Notes: generated from the letters alone by a model not told the origin. 5,965 bases of DNA from Comamonadaceae bacterium (GCA_947374505.1 CANCCE010000173.1:1-5965); one strand, 5' to 3'; shown: positions 1 through 5,732, counted from the first letter of the stretch. Program-made: numbers and translations.

Positions 1-148
1 CAAAAGGCAAGCCAGCCTGCGCCACATTGGCCCGAAAAGTGGCCCGATAACGCGGGCTCAGACACCACACGGCCCAACCCATGGCAGCACCCAAGGCATG
101 CAAGACCCGCAAAGGCCAATGGGAGAAAAAACGAAACAACAAAAACAT
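1..148 (-). CDS. LpxL/HtrB-type lipid A lysophospholipid acyltransferase, N-terminal fragment
   Basis: This is the first 49 codons of a gene that runs off the left edge. The reading begins MFLLFRFFSHWPLRVLHALG and continues through GWAVWCLSPRYRATFRANV. This matches the usual N-terminus of LpxL/HtrB acyltransferases: a short cytoplasmic start, a hydrophobic anchor with the WPL..LH.LG pattern, then SP.YR and an N-x-x-x-AG segment. The family transfers a secondary acyl chain to Kdo-lipid A precursors at the inner membrane. The catalytic H-x4-D motif would lie beyond the window and cannot be checked. The start at 148 is chosen because no other good in-frame start lies between it and the upstream in-frame stop at 214-212; its Shine-Dalgarno is weak. 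It is divergent from metK, 139 bp apart, an arrangement I recall as common in Burkholderiales. Which paralogue it is (lpxL, htrB or a second copy) cannot be decided from this fragment. Confidence 0.8.
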   Translation of the reverse strand, partial: MFLLFRFFSHWPLRVLHALGAAMGWAVWCLSPRYRATFRANVAQAGLPF

Positions 149-165
149 CAGGGCCGCTTTATCTT

Positions 166-171
166 TATACT
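166..171 (+). promoter_or_regulatory. Candidate -10 box for metK
   Basis: TATACT at 166-171 matches the sigma70 -10 consensus at five of six positions. A transcript starting about 7 bases downstream would begin near 178, just where the first leader hairpin starts. No good -35 box lies at the expected distance (142-149 is A-rich), so this is a position-based suggestion. The same A/T-rich patch read on the minus strand gives TATAAA (169-164), which could serve the divergent acyltransferase gene. Confidence 0.35.
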
Positions 172-177
172 TATCTG

Positions 178-287
178 GTCGCCGAGTTACAGAACAACTT
201 GCAGGGCGACGTTAAACATCTCTGCTAAAGCGTTCGCCGAGGCACTCTAGCTGGCAACGCGCCGACTAACCTTATGGAGTGTACGCA
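178..287 (+). promoter_or_regulatory. Structured metK 5' leader with a possible pseudoknot over the ribosome-binding site
   Basis: Two hairpins can be drawn. Hairpin 1 pairs GTCGCC (178-183) with GGCGAC (205-210), with an inner AGTT/AACT stem (185-188 with 196-199). Hairpin 2 pairs GCGTT (230-234) with AACGC (256-260) and GCC (236-238) with GGC (253-255), with C235 bulged and a 14-base loop at 239-252. CACTC in that loop (243-247) is exactly complementary to GAGTG (277-281), which overlaps the metK Shine-Dalgarno GGAG (276-279). With flanking G-U and A-U pairs the helix can reach 242-249 with 275-282. This forms an H-type pseudoknot that would mask the ribosome-binding site. The pairings are read directly from sequence; regulation, for example by SAM, is inference. 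It does not match the SAM-II or SAH riboswitch consensus as I remember them. No covariation could be checked. Confidence 0.4.
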
Positions 288-1472
288 ATGGCGAACGATT
301 ATCTTTTCACATCCGAATCCGTCTCTGAAGGTCACCCTGACAAGGTTGCCGACCAGATTTCAGACGCTATTCTCGACGCGATTTTCAAACAAGACCCGCT
401 GTCCCGCGTGGCCGCAGAGACCCTGACCAACACTGGACTTGTGGTGCTGGCGGGTGAAATCACCACCAACGCGCATGTCGACTACATCCAGGTGGCGCGC
501 GACACCATCAAGCGCATTGGATACGACAACACCGAGTACGGTATTGACTACAAAGGCTGCGCCGTGCTGGTCGCCTACGACAAGCAAAGCAACGACATCG
601 CCCAAGGCGTTGACCACGCGAGCGACGACCACCTGAACACCGGCGCCGGCGACCAAGGCCTGATGTTCGGCTACGCCTGCAGCGAGACCACCGAACTCAT
701 GCCAGCGCCGATTTATTACGCACACCGCTTGGTCGAGCGCCAAGCCCAGCTGCGCAAAGACGGTCGCCTGCCCTTCTTGCGGCCAGACGCCAAAAGCCAA
801 GTCACTATGCGCTATGTCGATGGCAAACCGCACAGCGTCGACACCGTCGTGTTGTCAAGTCAGCACAGCCCCGAGATGAGCGACGGCAGCAAGATGAAGC
901 CGGCCTTCATCGAAGCGGTGATCGAAGAAATCATCAAGCCGGTGCTGCCCAAAGAATGGCTTTTGGACACCAAATTCCTGGTCAACCCGACCGGGCGCTT
1001 CGTCATTGGCGGCCCTCAGGGCGACTGCGGCCTGACCGGTCGCAAGATCATTGTGGACACCTACGGTGGCGCCTGCCGCCACGGCGGCGGTGCGTTTTCG
1101 GGCAAAGACCCCACAAAGGTGGACCGCTCTGCCGCCTACGCTGCCCGCTATGTCGCTAAAAACATCGTTGCTGCCGGGCTGGCCAGCAAGTGCGAGATTC
1201 AGGTGGCTTACGCGATTGGTGTGGCACGCCCGATGAACATCACGGTGAACACCGAAGGTACCGGCGTTATTTCAGATGAAAAAATCGCCGCCTTGGTCAA
1301 CGAACACTTTGACCTGCGCCCGAAAGGCATCATCCAAATGTTGGATCTGCTGCGTCCGATCTACGAGAAGACGGCGGCTTACGGCCACTTCGGCCGTGAT
1401 GAACCCGAGTTCACATGGGAGCGTACCGACAAGGCTGCGTTGTTGCGTCAAGCGGCTGGCCTGAAGAACTAG
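288..1472 (+). CDS. metK: S-adenosylmethionine synthetase (methionine adenosyltransferase)
   Basis: This encodes a 394-residue cytoplasmic enzyme that makes S-adenosylmethionine from methionine and ATP, releasing phosphate and pyrophosphate. It is the source of the cell's main methyl donor. The family signatures are all present: the N-terminal ATP-binding GHPDK (residues 15-19), the first signature GAGDQGLMFGYA (119-130), and the glycine-rich phosphate loop GGGAFSGKD (266-274) followed by PTKVDRSAAY. The ending, with YGHFGR (365-370) and FTWER (375-379), is typical. The length is slightly above E. coli MetK (384) and normal for betaproteobacteria. The start is ATG 288, with GGAG at 276-279 eight bases upstream; an in-frame GTG at 279 would add three residues but overlaps the Shine-Dalgarno. 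It is transcribed alone, divergent from the acyltransferase gene and convergent with dctM. The 5' leader may control its translation. No defect is visible. Confidence 0.98.
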   Translation: MANDYLFTSESVSEGHPDKVADQISDAILDAIFKQDPLSRVAAETLTNTGLVVLAGEITTNAHVDYIQVARDTIKRIGYDNTEYGIDYKGCAVLVAYDKQSNDIAQGVDHASDDHLNTGAGDQGLMFGYACSETTELMPAPIYYAHRLVERQAQLRKDGRLPFLRPDAKSQVTMRYVDGKPHSVDTVVLSSQHSPEMSDGSKMKPAFIEAVIEEIIKPVLPKEWLLDTKFLVNPTGRFVIGGPQGDCGLTGRKIIVDTYGGACRHGGGAFSGKDPTKVDRSAAYAARYVAKNIVAAGLASKCEIQVAYAIGVARPMNITVNTEGTGVISDEKIAALVNEHFDLRPKGIIQMLDLLRPIYEKTAAYGHFGRDEPEFTWERTDKAALLRQAAGLKN

Positions 1473-1504
1473 ACAGCTGTTCACACCATGAAAAAACCTG
1501 GTCT
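1473..1504. other. Convergent metK/dctM junction, no clear terminator
   Basis: Only 32 bases separate the stop codons of the two convergent genes. The stretch contains ACAGCTGT (1473-1480) and a six-A run, but no stem of useful length next to a T run on either strand. Transcripts from the two sides may therefore overlap or end by a Rho-dependent route. That is inference from the absence of a visible hairpin. Confidence 0.5.
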
Positions 1505-2815
1505 CTAACTGCCCATCACCTTTTGGGGCAGCCACGTGGCGATCTCTGGAAATACGCACAAGATGACGATGGTCAGCACCATGCACAGCATGAAGGGAAA
1601 GGCGCCCTTCAAAATGGTCGTCAGCTTGACATCTGGTGTGATGCCGTTGATCACAAACAGATTCAGACCCACTGGCGGCGTGATCAAACCCAGCTCCATG
1701 TTGATGGTCAAAATCACGCCGAACCAGATCGGGTCAAACTCAAGTGCTGTGATGACTGGCATCAGTATCGGCGTTGTCATCAAGATGATCGCCGCCGGCG
1801 GCAAGAAGCACCCGGCTACCAGCAGCATTAAATTGATCGCAGCAAGCACCACCCAGCGATTGGCATTCATGGCGCCGATAGCCTCAGCCACGGACTGAGT
1901 TACCTGCAAAGACGACATCATGTAGCCAAACAAAATGGACGTCCCGATGATCAGCAACAGCATGCCGGACTCACGCACGCCATCCCGCAAAATCAGCCAC
2001 AAGTCACGCGGGCGCCAGACCCGGTAAATGACCGCCACCATCAAGAGGCAGAGCATCGCTCCTACGCCTGCGGCTTCTGAGGGGGTGGCAATACCGCCGT
2101 AAAGGGCGTAAACCACGCCCATCACCACCGCGACAAAGGGCAGAAGGCGCGGCAGCAACTCGACTTTTTCTTTGAACGAGTAAATTCTGTCTTTGTCAAA
2201 CAGCACCGTGCCCCGTTTCCAACTCAAAAACAAAGCCCAGGCCATGAACAGCACCGTCAACAACAGGCCGGGGAGGATGCCTGCAATGAACAAGCGACCG
2301 ATGGAAGTCTCAGAGGCAATGCCGTAGAGAATCATCGTCACGCTAGGCGGAATCAAAATGCCTAAAGTGCCCCCCGCAGCGATTGAACCCGTCGCCAAGT
2401 CCGCGTCATAGCCGCGCTTGCGCATCTCTGGGATGCCCATCTTGCCGATGGCAGCACAGGTTGCGGGCGAGGAACCGGTCAATGCGGAGAACAGGGCACA
2501 TGCGCCAATGTTTGAAATCACCAGTGACCCCGGCACCTTGTGCAGCAGTCGGGACAGTGCTTCATACAAATCGCTGCCGGCTTTAGACGATGCCACCGCC
2601 GCACCCATGATGATGAACATCGGCAATGACACCAGCGTGAAGTCATCCAATCCTGAAAAAATGGTTTCCGGCAGAAAGTTAACGCTGCTCCAACCATCAA
2701 AAAACAGCATAAAACCCAGCGCAACGGCACCCAAACCGAAAGCAATCGGCACGCCTGTTGCCAGTACCAGCATCGTCGCGACAAACACCATGACACCAAT
2801 GACCAATGGACTCAT
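1505..2815 (-). CDS. dctM: TRAP transporter large permease, DctM family
   Basis: This encodes a 436-residue, very hydrophobic inner-membrane protein, the large transport subunit of a tripartite ATP-independent periplasmic (TRAP) transporter. It uses an ion gradient, usually sodium, to move a substrate handed over by the DctP binding protein. Family features are clear: the N-terminal TGVPIAFGLGA helix (20-30), LPMFIIMG (64-71), the helix-break motif ALTGSSPATCAAIG (111-124), GGTLGILIPPS (148-158), ATPSEAAGVGA (243-253) and the mirrored C-terminal break ITPPVGLNLFV (378-388). The SS and TPP motifs of the two pseudo-repeats correspond to the family's ion and substrate sites. The length is normal for DctM. 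Its ATG overlaps the dctQ stop as ATGA (2815-2812) and has only a weak Shine-Dalgarno, so translation is probably coupled to dctQ. It is the last gene of the dctPQM operon. The substrate cannot be told from this subunit. Confidence 0.96.
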   Translation of the reverse strand: MSPLVIGVMVFVATMLVLATGVPIAFGLGAVALGFMLFFDGWSSVNFLPETIFSGLDDFTLVSLPMFIIMGAAVASSKAGSDLYEALSRLLHKVPGSLVISNIGACALFSALTGSSPATCAAIGKMGIPEMRKRGYDADLATGSIAAGGTLGILIPPSVTMILYGIASETSIGRLFIAGILPGLLLTVLFMAWALFLSWKRGTVLFDKDRIYSFKEKVELLPRLLPFVAVVMGVVYALYGGIATPSEAAGVGAMLCLLMVAVIYRVWRPRDLWLILRDGVRESGMLLLIIGTSILFGYMMSSLQVTQSVAEAIGAMNANRWVVLAAINLMLLVAGCFLPPAAIILMTTPILMPVITALEFDPIWFGVILTINMELGLITPPVGLNLFVINGITPDVKLTTILKGAFPFMLCMVLTIVILCVFPEIATWLPQKVMGS

Positions 2816-3351
2816 AAATTGACACCGGGCGACAACCCATACGGCTCTTCACGTCCGGTCAAAACCAAATAAATTTCAGCCGCATACTGAAGACACAAGA
2901 CTCCCAAACCAATAGGCACACAGGCATAAGGCACCCACAACCTGGCGCGCCATATCGTGGCGGTCGTCTGCCCGGTTTGCCAAGCTTCATACCACCAGGG
3001 AATGGCTGCATAAAAAAATAAGCTGCAGAAGAAAAGCGCAATCAAACTGCCCAGCAGATAGAGAATCCGGCGCCTCGTGCCATCAACCATCATCGGTACG
3101 ATATCTACTCCCACATGGCCACGGGTCAACAGGACATAGGGCGCACCGAGAAACGTCGCAGCCAACACCGCAAAGGTAGTGAACTCGGTTTGCCAGATGG
3201 TGGACAGTCCGAGGACGGCCCTGACGAAGACCATCTGACAAACAACCATCACGGCCAGGACGATCAACACCACAGAAAACACACCCAGTGCGCGCGACAC
3301 GGCATGAACCGCTCGCACCCAGACTGGGAAATCTCCCTCACTACTTGACAC
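2812..3351 (-). CDS. dctQ: TRAP transporter small permease, DctQ family
   Basis: This encodes a 179-residue inner-membrane protein with four predicted transmembrane helices, at about residues 21-43, 55-77, 96-117 and 138-162. That is the standard size and topology of DctQ, which scaffolds DctM and helps dock the binding protein. The family pattern is visible in the W-x-x-E segment (IWQTEF, 52-57) and in RGHVGVDIV (77-85) after helix 2. The start is taken as GTG 3351, with a modest AAGG six bases upstream; it overlaps the end of dctP by 11 bp. A later in-frame GTG at 3318 (residue 12) follows a better GGGAG but at a rather long distance, so the start is not certain. The stop overlaps the dctM start by four bases. 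The packing P-Q-M with overlaps indicates a single transcript. Confidence 0.92.
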   Translation of the reverse strand: MSSSEGDFPVWVRAVHAVSRALGVFSVVLIVLAVMVVCQMVFVRAVLGLSTIWQTEFTTFAVLAATFLGAPYVLLTRGHVGVDIVPMMVDGTRRRILYLLGSLIALFFCSLFFYAAIPWWYEAWQTGQTTATIWRARLWVPYACVPIGLGVLCLQYAAEIYLVLTGREEPYGLSPGVNL

Positions 3352-4345
3352 TCAGCGCCTTGTCAATCAAGGCTTTTCCGCCAGGCACTTTCTCTGCGAA
3401 AACTTTGTATGAACTTTTGTTCGCGACATCACGCCACGCTTGGGCCTGCGCGTCAGTCAGGTAGGCCACTTCAACTTTGTTTTTCTTAAAAACCGCGACC
3501 ATGTTGTCGTCCAGCTTTTTCGATTCCGAGTTGAAATAGGCTTCAGCCTTTGCAGAGGCGGCACTCAAAGCTTTTTTCTGCGCGGCGTTCAAACTGTTCC
3601 AGCTTTTCTGCGACATCAACACCGGCTCATACATGAACCACAGCGCATTGTCACCAGGCGCTGTCACGCATTTGAGTTGCTCATAAAGACGAAAGCCCAC
3701 AAAGCTACCGCTGGAGGTGTCTGTGCCCTGCGCAACCCCTTGCTGCAAAGCGCTGTAGACCTCGCTGGACGGAATCGACACGATGGTGGCGCCGGCACCG
3801 GCCCACATTTGCGCAAAGGTCGAGCCGGCTGAGCGAATCTTCATGCCCTTGACGTCATCGGGATTGCGAATGCATTTATCTTTTGATCCAAAACCACCCG
3901 CGAGCCAGGCGTCAGCCATCACTTTGACGCCATTTTTTTCAATGATCGCTTTGATGTCCTGCATGAACGGTGACTTGTTGATGCGTTCTGCGTGGGCATG
4001 GCTCTTCACCAGTCCCGGCATGAGCGTTGCGCCAAACTCCGGGTGTGAGCCCGAAGCGTAATCCAGTGGCAGCGACGTCATATCGATCTGCCCGGTCTGC
4101 ATGGCTTTCCACTGCTCTTTGGGTTTGACCAAGCTCGAACCTGGAAACACCTTGATGGTCAAGTCGACCTTGGCGGCGGCCACCTCTCGGGCAATCATCT
4201 GCATCATCTCGTCGCGGACATCCCCCTTGCCCCCGGGAAACTGATGCGAAGCCTTGAGCGTGATGCTTTCAGCTTGCGCAGCGGCAAGTGACATAGACGC
4301 GAGGACGAGAGCTGACAAAGCCGTGCGAATAGCGCGATTTTTCAT
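3341..4345 (-). CDS. dctP: TRAP transporter periplasmic solute-binding protein, DctP family
   Basis: This encodes a 334-residue secreted binding protein that captures the substrate in the periplasm and delivers it to DctQM. ATG 4345 is chosen over the ATG 33 bases upstream because AGGAG (4358-4354) sits eight bases before it and because a clean Sec signal peptide follows: MKNRAIR, a hydrophobic core, then AAAQA with cleavage likely after residue 25. The mature part opens with the family-typical ITLKASHQFP. The GMKIRSAGS segment (167-175) carries Arg171, the position that in characterised DctP proteins usually salt-bridges a substrate carboxylate, so an organic acid ligand is likely. It is followed by EVYSALQQGVAQGTD (195-209). 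The mature protein has only two cysteines, Cys158 and Cys226, which could form a disulfide. It is the first gene of dctPQM, preceded by an AT-rich control region. The exact ligand is unknown. Confidence 0.94.
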   Translation of the reverse strand: MKNRAIRTALSALVLASMSLAAAQAESITLKASHQFPGGKGDVRDEMMQMIAREVAAAKVDLTIKVFPGSSLVKPKEQWKAMQTGQIDMTSLPLDYASGSHPEFGATLMPGLVKSHAHAERINKSPFMQDIKAIIEKNGVKVMADAWLAGGFGSKDKCIRNPDDVKGMKIRSAGSTFAQMWAGAGATIVSIPSSEVYSALQQGVAQGTDTSSGSFVGFRLYEQLKCVTAPGDNALWFMYEPVLMSQKSWNSLNAAQKKALSAASAKAEAYFNSESKKLDDNMVAVFKKNKVEVAYLTDAQAQAWRDVANKSSYKVFAEKVPGGKALIDKALSVK

Positions 4346-4405
4346 GAGAAAGTCTCCTGGGTGATGGGTGCGAATCATTAAAGACCAATAGAATTTCGCA
4401 CTTTA

Positions 4406-4433
4406 TTAATACGAAAAAACTACATAATTTCAA
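4406..4433 (-). promoter_or_regulatory. Candidate sigma70 promoter for dctPQM
   Basis: Read on the minus strand, TTGAAA (4433-4428) matches the -35 consensus at five of six positions. It is followed after 16 bases by TATTAA (4411-4406), a fair -10 match. Transcription would start near 4399, giving a leader of about 54 bases before the dctP ATG. The -35 box lies inside the 19-bp palindrome. It is a reasonable but unproven promoter in a very AT-rich stretch, where chance matches are common. Confidence 0.45.
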
Positions 4434-4440
4434 ATTATGT
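4422..4440. repeat. Perfect 19-bp palindrome, candidate operator of dctPQM
   Basis: ACATAATTT, a single central C, then AAATTATGT form an exact inverted repeat with 9-bp arms. It overlaps the candidate -35 box of dctP. A site in this position would suit a dimeric repressor blocking RNA polymerase. It could also be read as a transcript hairpin, but no function needs one here. The regulator is not identified; a GntR-type protein is a guess based on the remnant next to it. Confidence 0.5.
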
Positions 4441-4464
4441 CGATGCTTTAATTAATACATAGAG

Positions 4465-4489
4465 AAAAAACCCTATGTTCGACCGAACA
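4465..4489 (-). terminator. Weak candidate terminator downstream of the Bug-family gene
   Basis: On the minus strand, TGTTC GGTC GAACA (4489-4476) can form a five-pair stem with a four-base loop, followed five bases later by a run of six T (4470-4465). The stem is short and not directly next to the T run, so it is at best a weak intrinsic terminator for the gene ending at 4602. The same 6-2-6 inverted repeat, TGTTCG-AC-CGAACA, could instead be a protein-binding site. Confidence 0.22.
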
Positions 4490-4601
4490 CCCACTGCTGG
4501 AGAGATCGACCTGAGCGAGATTCAAACAGCGACTGGTGGACGAGCAAATCCGCGGCGCCATCGTGCAAGGCGCTGTGGCGGATTTGAACCTGCGGACTAC
4601 G
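4475..4601 (+). pseudogene. Possible truncated and frameshifted GntR-family regulator start
   Basis: From ATG 4475 the reading is MFDRTPTAGEIDLSE. Shifting by one base near 4519 gives RFKQRLVDEQIRGAIVQGA, up to about 4575. Joined, these look like the first 35 or so residues of a GntR regulator, where a short lead is followed by the pattern L..QIR.AI..G just before the winged helix. After that the similarity fades, and from 4602 the strand is occupied by the end of the Bug gene on the other strand. No helix-turn-helix follows in any frame. The position and direction, divergent from dctPQM, are exactly where such a regulator would be expected. The ribosome-binding site is poor. The resemblance rests on a short stretch and could be chance. 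Confidence 0.3.
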
Positions 4602-5603
4602 TCACTCCAGCTCAATCCGCCTGTCAGCCACCACTCGGCGCAGGTTCTGAATGTCTCGCTCAACCCGACCTTTGAACTCGGCTGGCGTGCTGGCCTGCGG
4701 CTGACCGCCCCAGTCGGTCAGTTTTTGTTTGACCTCGGGTGACTCCACCACGGCCTTGAGTTCGCGCTGCAGTCTGGCGACGATGGCGGGTGGCGTACCT
4801 GGTGGCGCTGCAATGCCGAGCCAAGACTCGAACACCAGCGTCGGATAGGTGTCTGCCACATTAGGTACGCCAAACATATTGCTCTGCCCTTTGGGCGATG
4901 TGACGGCCAAACCGCGCAAGCGCTTCTCCTTGAGCAAGGGTGCGGTGCTGGTCATGGTGTCGATCATCACATCGACCCGTCCCGCCAACAGCTCGGTCAG
5001 CGGTGCGCTACCGCCCTTGAAGGGCACGTGCACGGCAGTACCGCCGCTTTCCGCCATGATCCATTCACCCACCAAATGCATGGCCGTGCCGACACCCACC
5101 GAGGTGTAGGTGTAACGCCCCGGCTCGGCCTTGGTGCGCTGCATGAAGTCTTGAAACGAGCGAATTGGCGAATCGGGCTTGACCGACAGCGCCAGCGGAT
5201 ATGTGGTGATGGTCGAGATCCAGGCAAAGTCGTTCACCGGGTCAAACGGCAGCGTCTTTTTCATGGCGGCATTGCTGGCATGACCGCTCGGCAGCAAGAC
5301 CAGTGTGTAGCCATCGGGCGCCGCCTTGGCGGCCATGTCCGCCGCGATATTGCCACCCGCGCCCGGTTTGTTGTCGACCATGACGGTTTGGCCAAAACGC
5401 TCCCCCAATGACTTGGCGACCAGTCGGGCCACCACGTCGCTGCCGCCACCAGGTGCGAAGCCGAGCAAAATGCGGATCGGTTTGTTCGGGTAACCGTCTT
5501 GTGCAGCTGCTGGCACGGCGTGAACCGCCAAGCCAATCACCCCGGCAAAGGCAAAGCAAGTTGAGGCCACAGAGGCGCGCATCATCAGGAATTTTTGAAT
5601 CAC
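4602..5603 (-). CDS. Tripartite tricarboxylate transporter substrate-binding protein, Bug/TctC family
   Basis: This encodes a 333-residue secreted binding protein of the Bug (TctC-like) family, abundant in Burkholderiales and known to bind small organic acids and related metabolites. GTG 5603 is chosen because AAAGGAG (5618-5612) lies eight bases upstream; the frame stays open to an ATG at 5696, but that extension has no signal-peptide character. A signal peptide spans about residues 1-35, ending PAAAQ. Then come the family hallmarks: YPNKPIRI (38-45), the ligand-loop motif PGGGSD (51-56), NKPGAGGNIAAD (78-89), DPVNDFAWIS (121-130) and VPFKGGSAPLTELLAGRVD (193-211). The C-terminus ending RRIELE is normal, so the gene is whole. 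No tctA or tctB lies in view, so it is either an orphan that shares a distant TctAB or a sensor-type Bug protein. It is divergent from the VOC gene. The ligand is unknown. Confidence 0.93.
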   Translation of the reverse strand: MIQKFLMMRASVASTCFAFAGVIGLAVHAVPAAAQDGYPNKPIRILLGFAPGGGSDVVARLVAKSLGERFGQTVMVDNKPGAGGNIAADMAAKAAPDGYTLVLLPSGHASNAAMKKTLPFDPVNDFAWISTITTYPLALSVKPDSPIRSFQDFMQRTKAEPGRYTYTSVGVGTAMHLVGEWIMAESGGTAVHVPFKGGSAPLTELLAGRVDVMIDTMTSTAPLLKEKRLRGLAVTSPKGQSNMFGVPNVADTYPTLVFESWLGIAAPPGTPPAIVARLQRELKAVVESPEVKQKLTDWGGQPQASTPAEFKGRVERDIQNLRRVVADRRIELE

Positions 5604-5732
5604 CGTGAAATCTCCTTTATCGTTGCGCCATTGTTGGTTCACCGCCAATTGGATTCCATAGCGTTTAACCCTGAGTGGCAGCACTGCGGCTAACATCTGG
5701 CAAGTTTTTTATTTCAGCATTTTGGGAGCCCC
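5604..5732. promoter_or_regulatory. Divergent control region between the Bug-family gene and the VOC gene
   Basis: This 129-bp stretch must carry the starts for both genes unless they are read from further away. It contains the Bug-gene Shine-Dalgarno (5612-5618) and that of the VOC gene, GGGAG (5724-5728). TTGG-N7-CCAA at 5634-5648 fits the loose T-N11-A dyad of LysR-type regulators. No convincing -35/-10 pair was found in either direction. Confidence 0.4.

Larger units (their letters stand above)
4346..4601. other. Intergenic island between dctP and the Bug-family gene
   Basis: The part from 4379 to 4474 is about 25% GC, far lower than the neighbouring genes. It holds the candidate dctP promoter, a perfect 19-bp palindrome (4422-4440) and two near copies of CTTTA(A)TTAATAC (4401-4412 and 4446-4458). 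The part from 4475 to 4601 returns to genome-like composition and holds a possible broken regulator start. The dctP Shine-Dalgarno is at 4354-4358. No RNA gene is seen here. Confidence 0.7.

Noticed and set aside
235..265. Possible SAH riboswitch, suggested by GCCGAGG followed by AACGCGCC
   Set aside because: Only seven bases of the conserved CGAGGAGCGCUGC core are present. The following core bases and the CAGGCUCG strand are missing, and the gene downstream is metK, not ahcY. A different structure explains the sequence better.
360..833. Long minus-strand reading frame (157 codons) opposite metK
   Set aside because: It lies wholly inside metK, has no ribosome-binding site and reads as low-complexity Val/Ala/Gly-rich protein, typical of the reverse strand of a GC-rich gene.
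4346..4378. Upstream extension of DctP to the start at 4378
   Set aside because: It adds eleven non-signal residues and runs through the Shine-Dalgarno that serves ATG 4345.
4560..4578. GCGCC/GGCGC hairpin on the minus strand after the Bug gene, considered as a terminator
   Set aside because: The stem has only five pairs with a nine-base loop and no T run follows it.
4580..4590. Minus-strand GGTTCAAATCC, a perfect tRNA B-box/T-loop match
   Set aside because: The flanking bases do not form a five-pair T stem, and no acceptor, D or anticodon arm is found in the preceding Bug gene end. It is an expected chance match, though a degraded tRNA end as an integration site was considered.
4448..4663. 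Minus-strand 71-codon reading frame covering the gap after the Bug gene
   Set aside because: It overlaps the Bug gene end in another frame, shows no recognisable domain and lacks a good start. The plus-strand GntR-like reading is a better, though weak, explanation.
5604..5696. Upstream extension of the Bug protein to ATG 5696
   Set aside because: The extra 31 residues are polar and would bury the signal peptide, whereas GTG 5603 has a strong AAAGGAG at proper distance.
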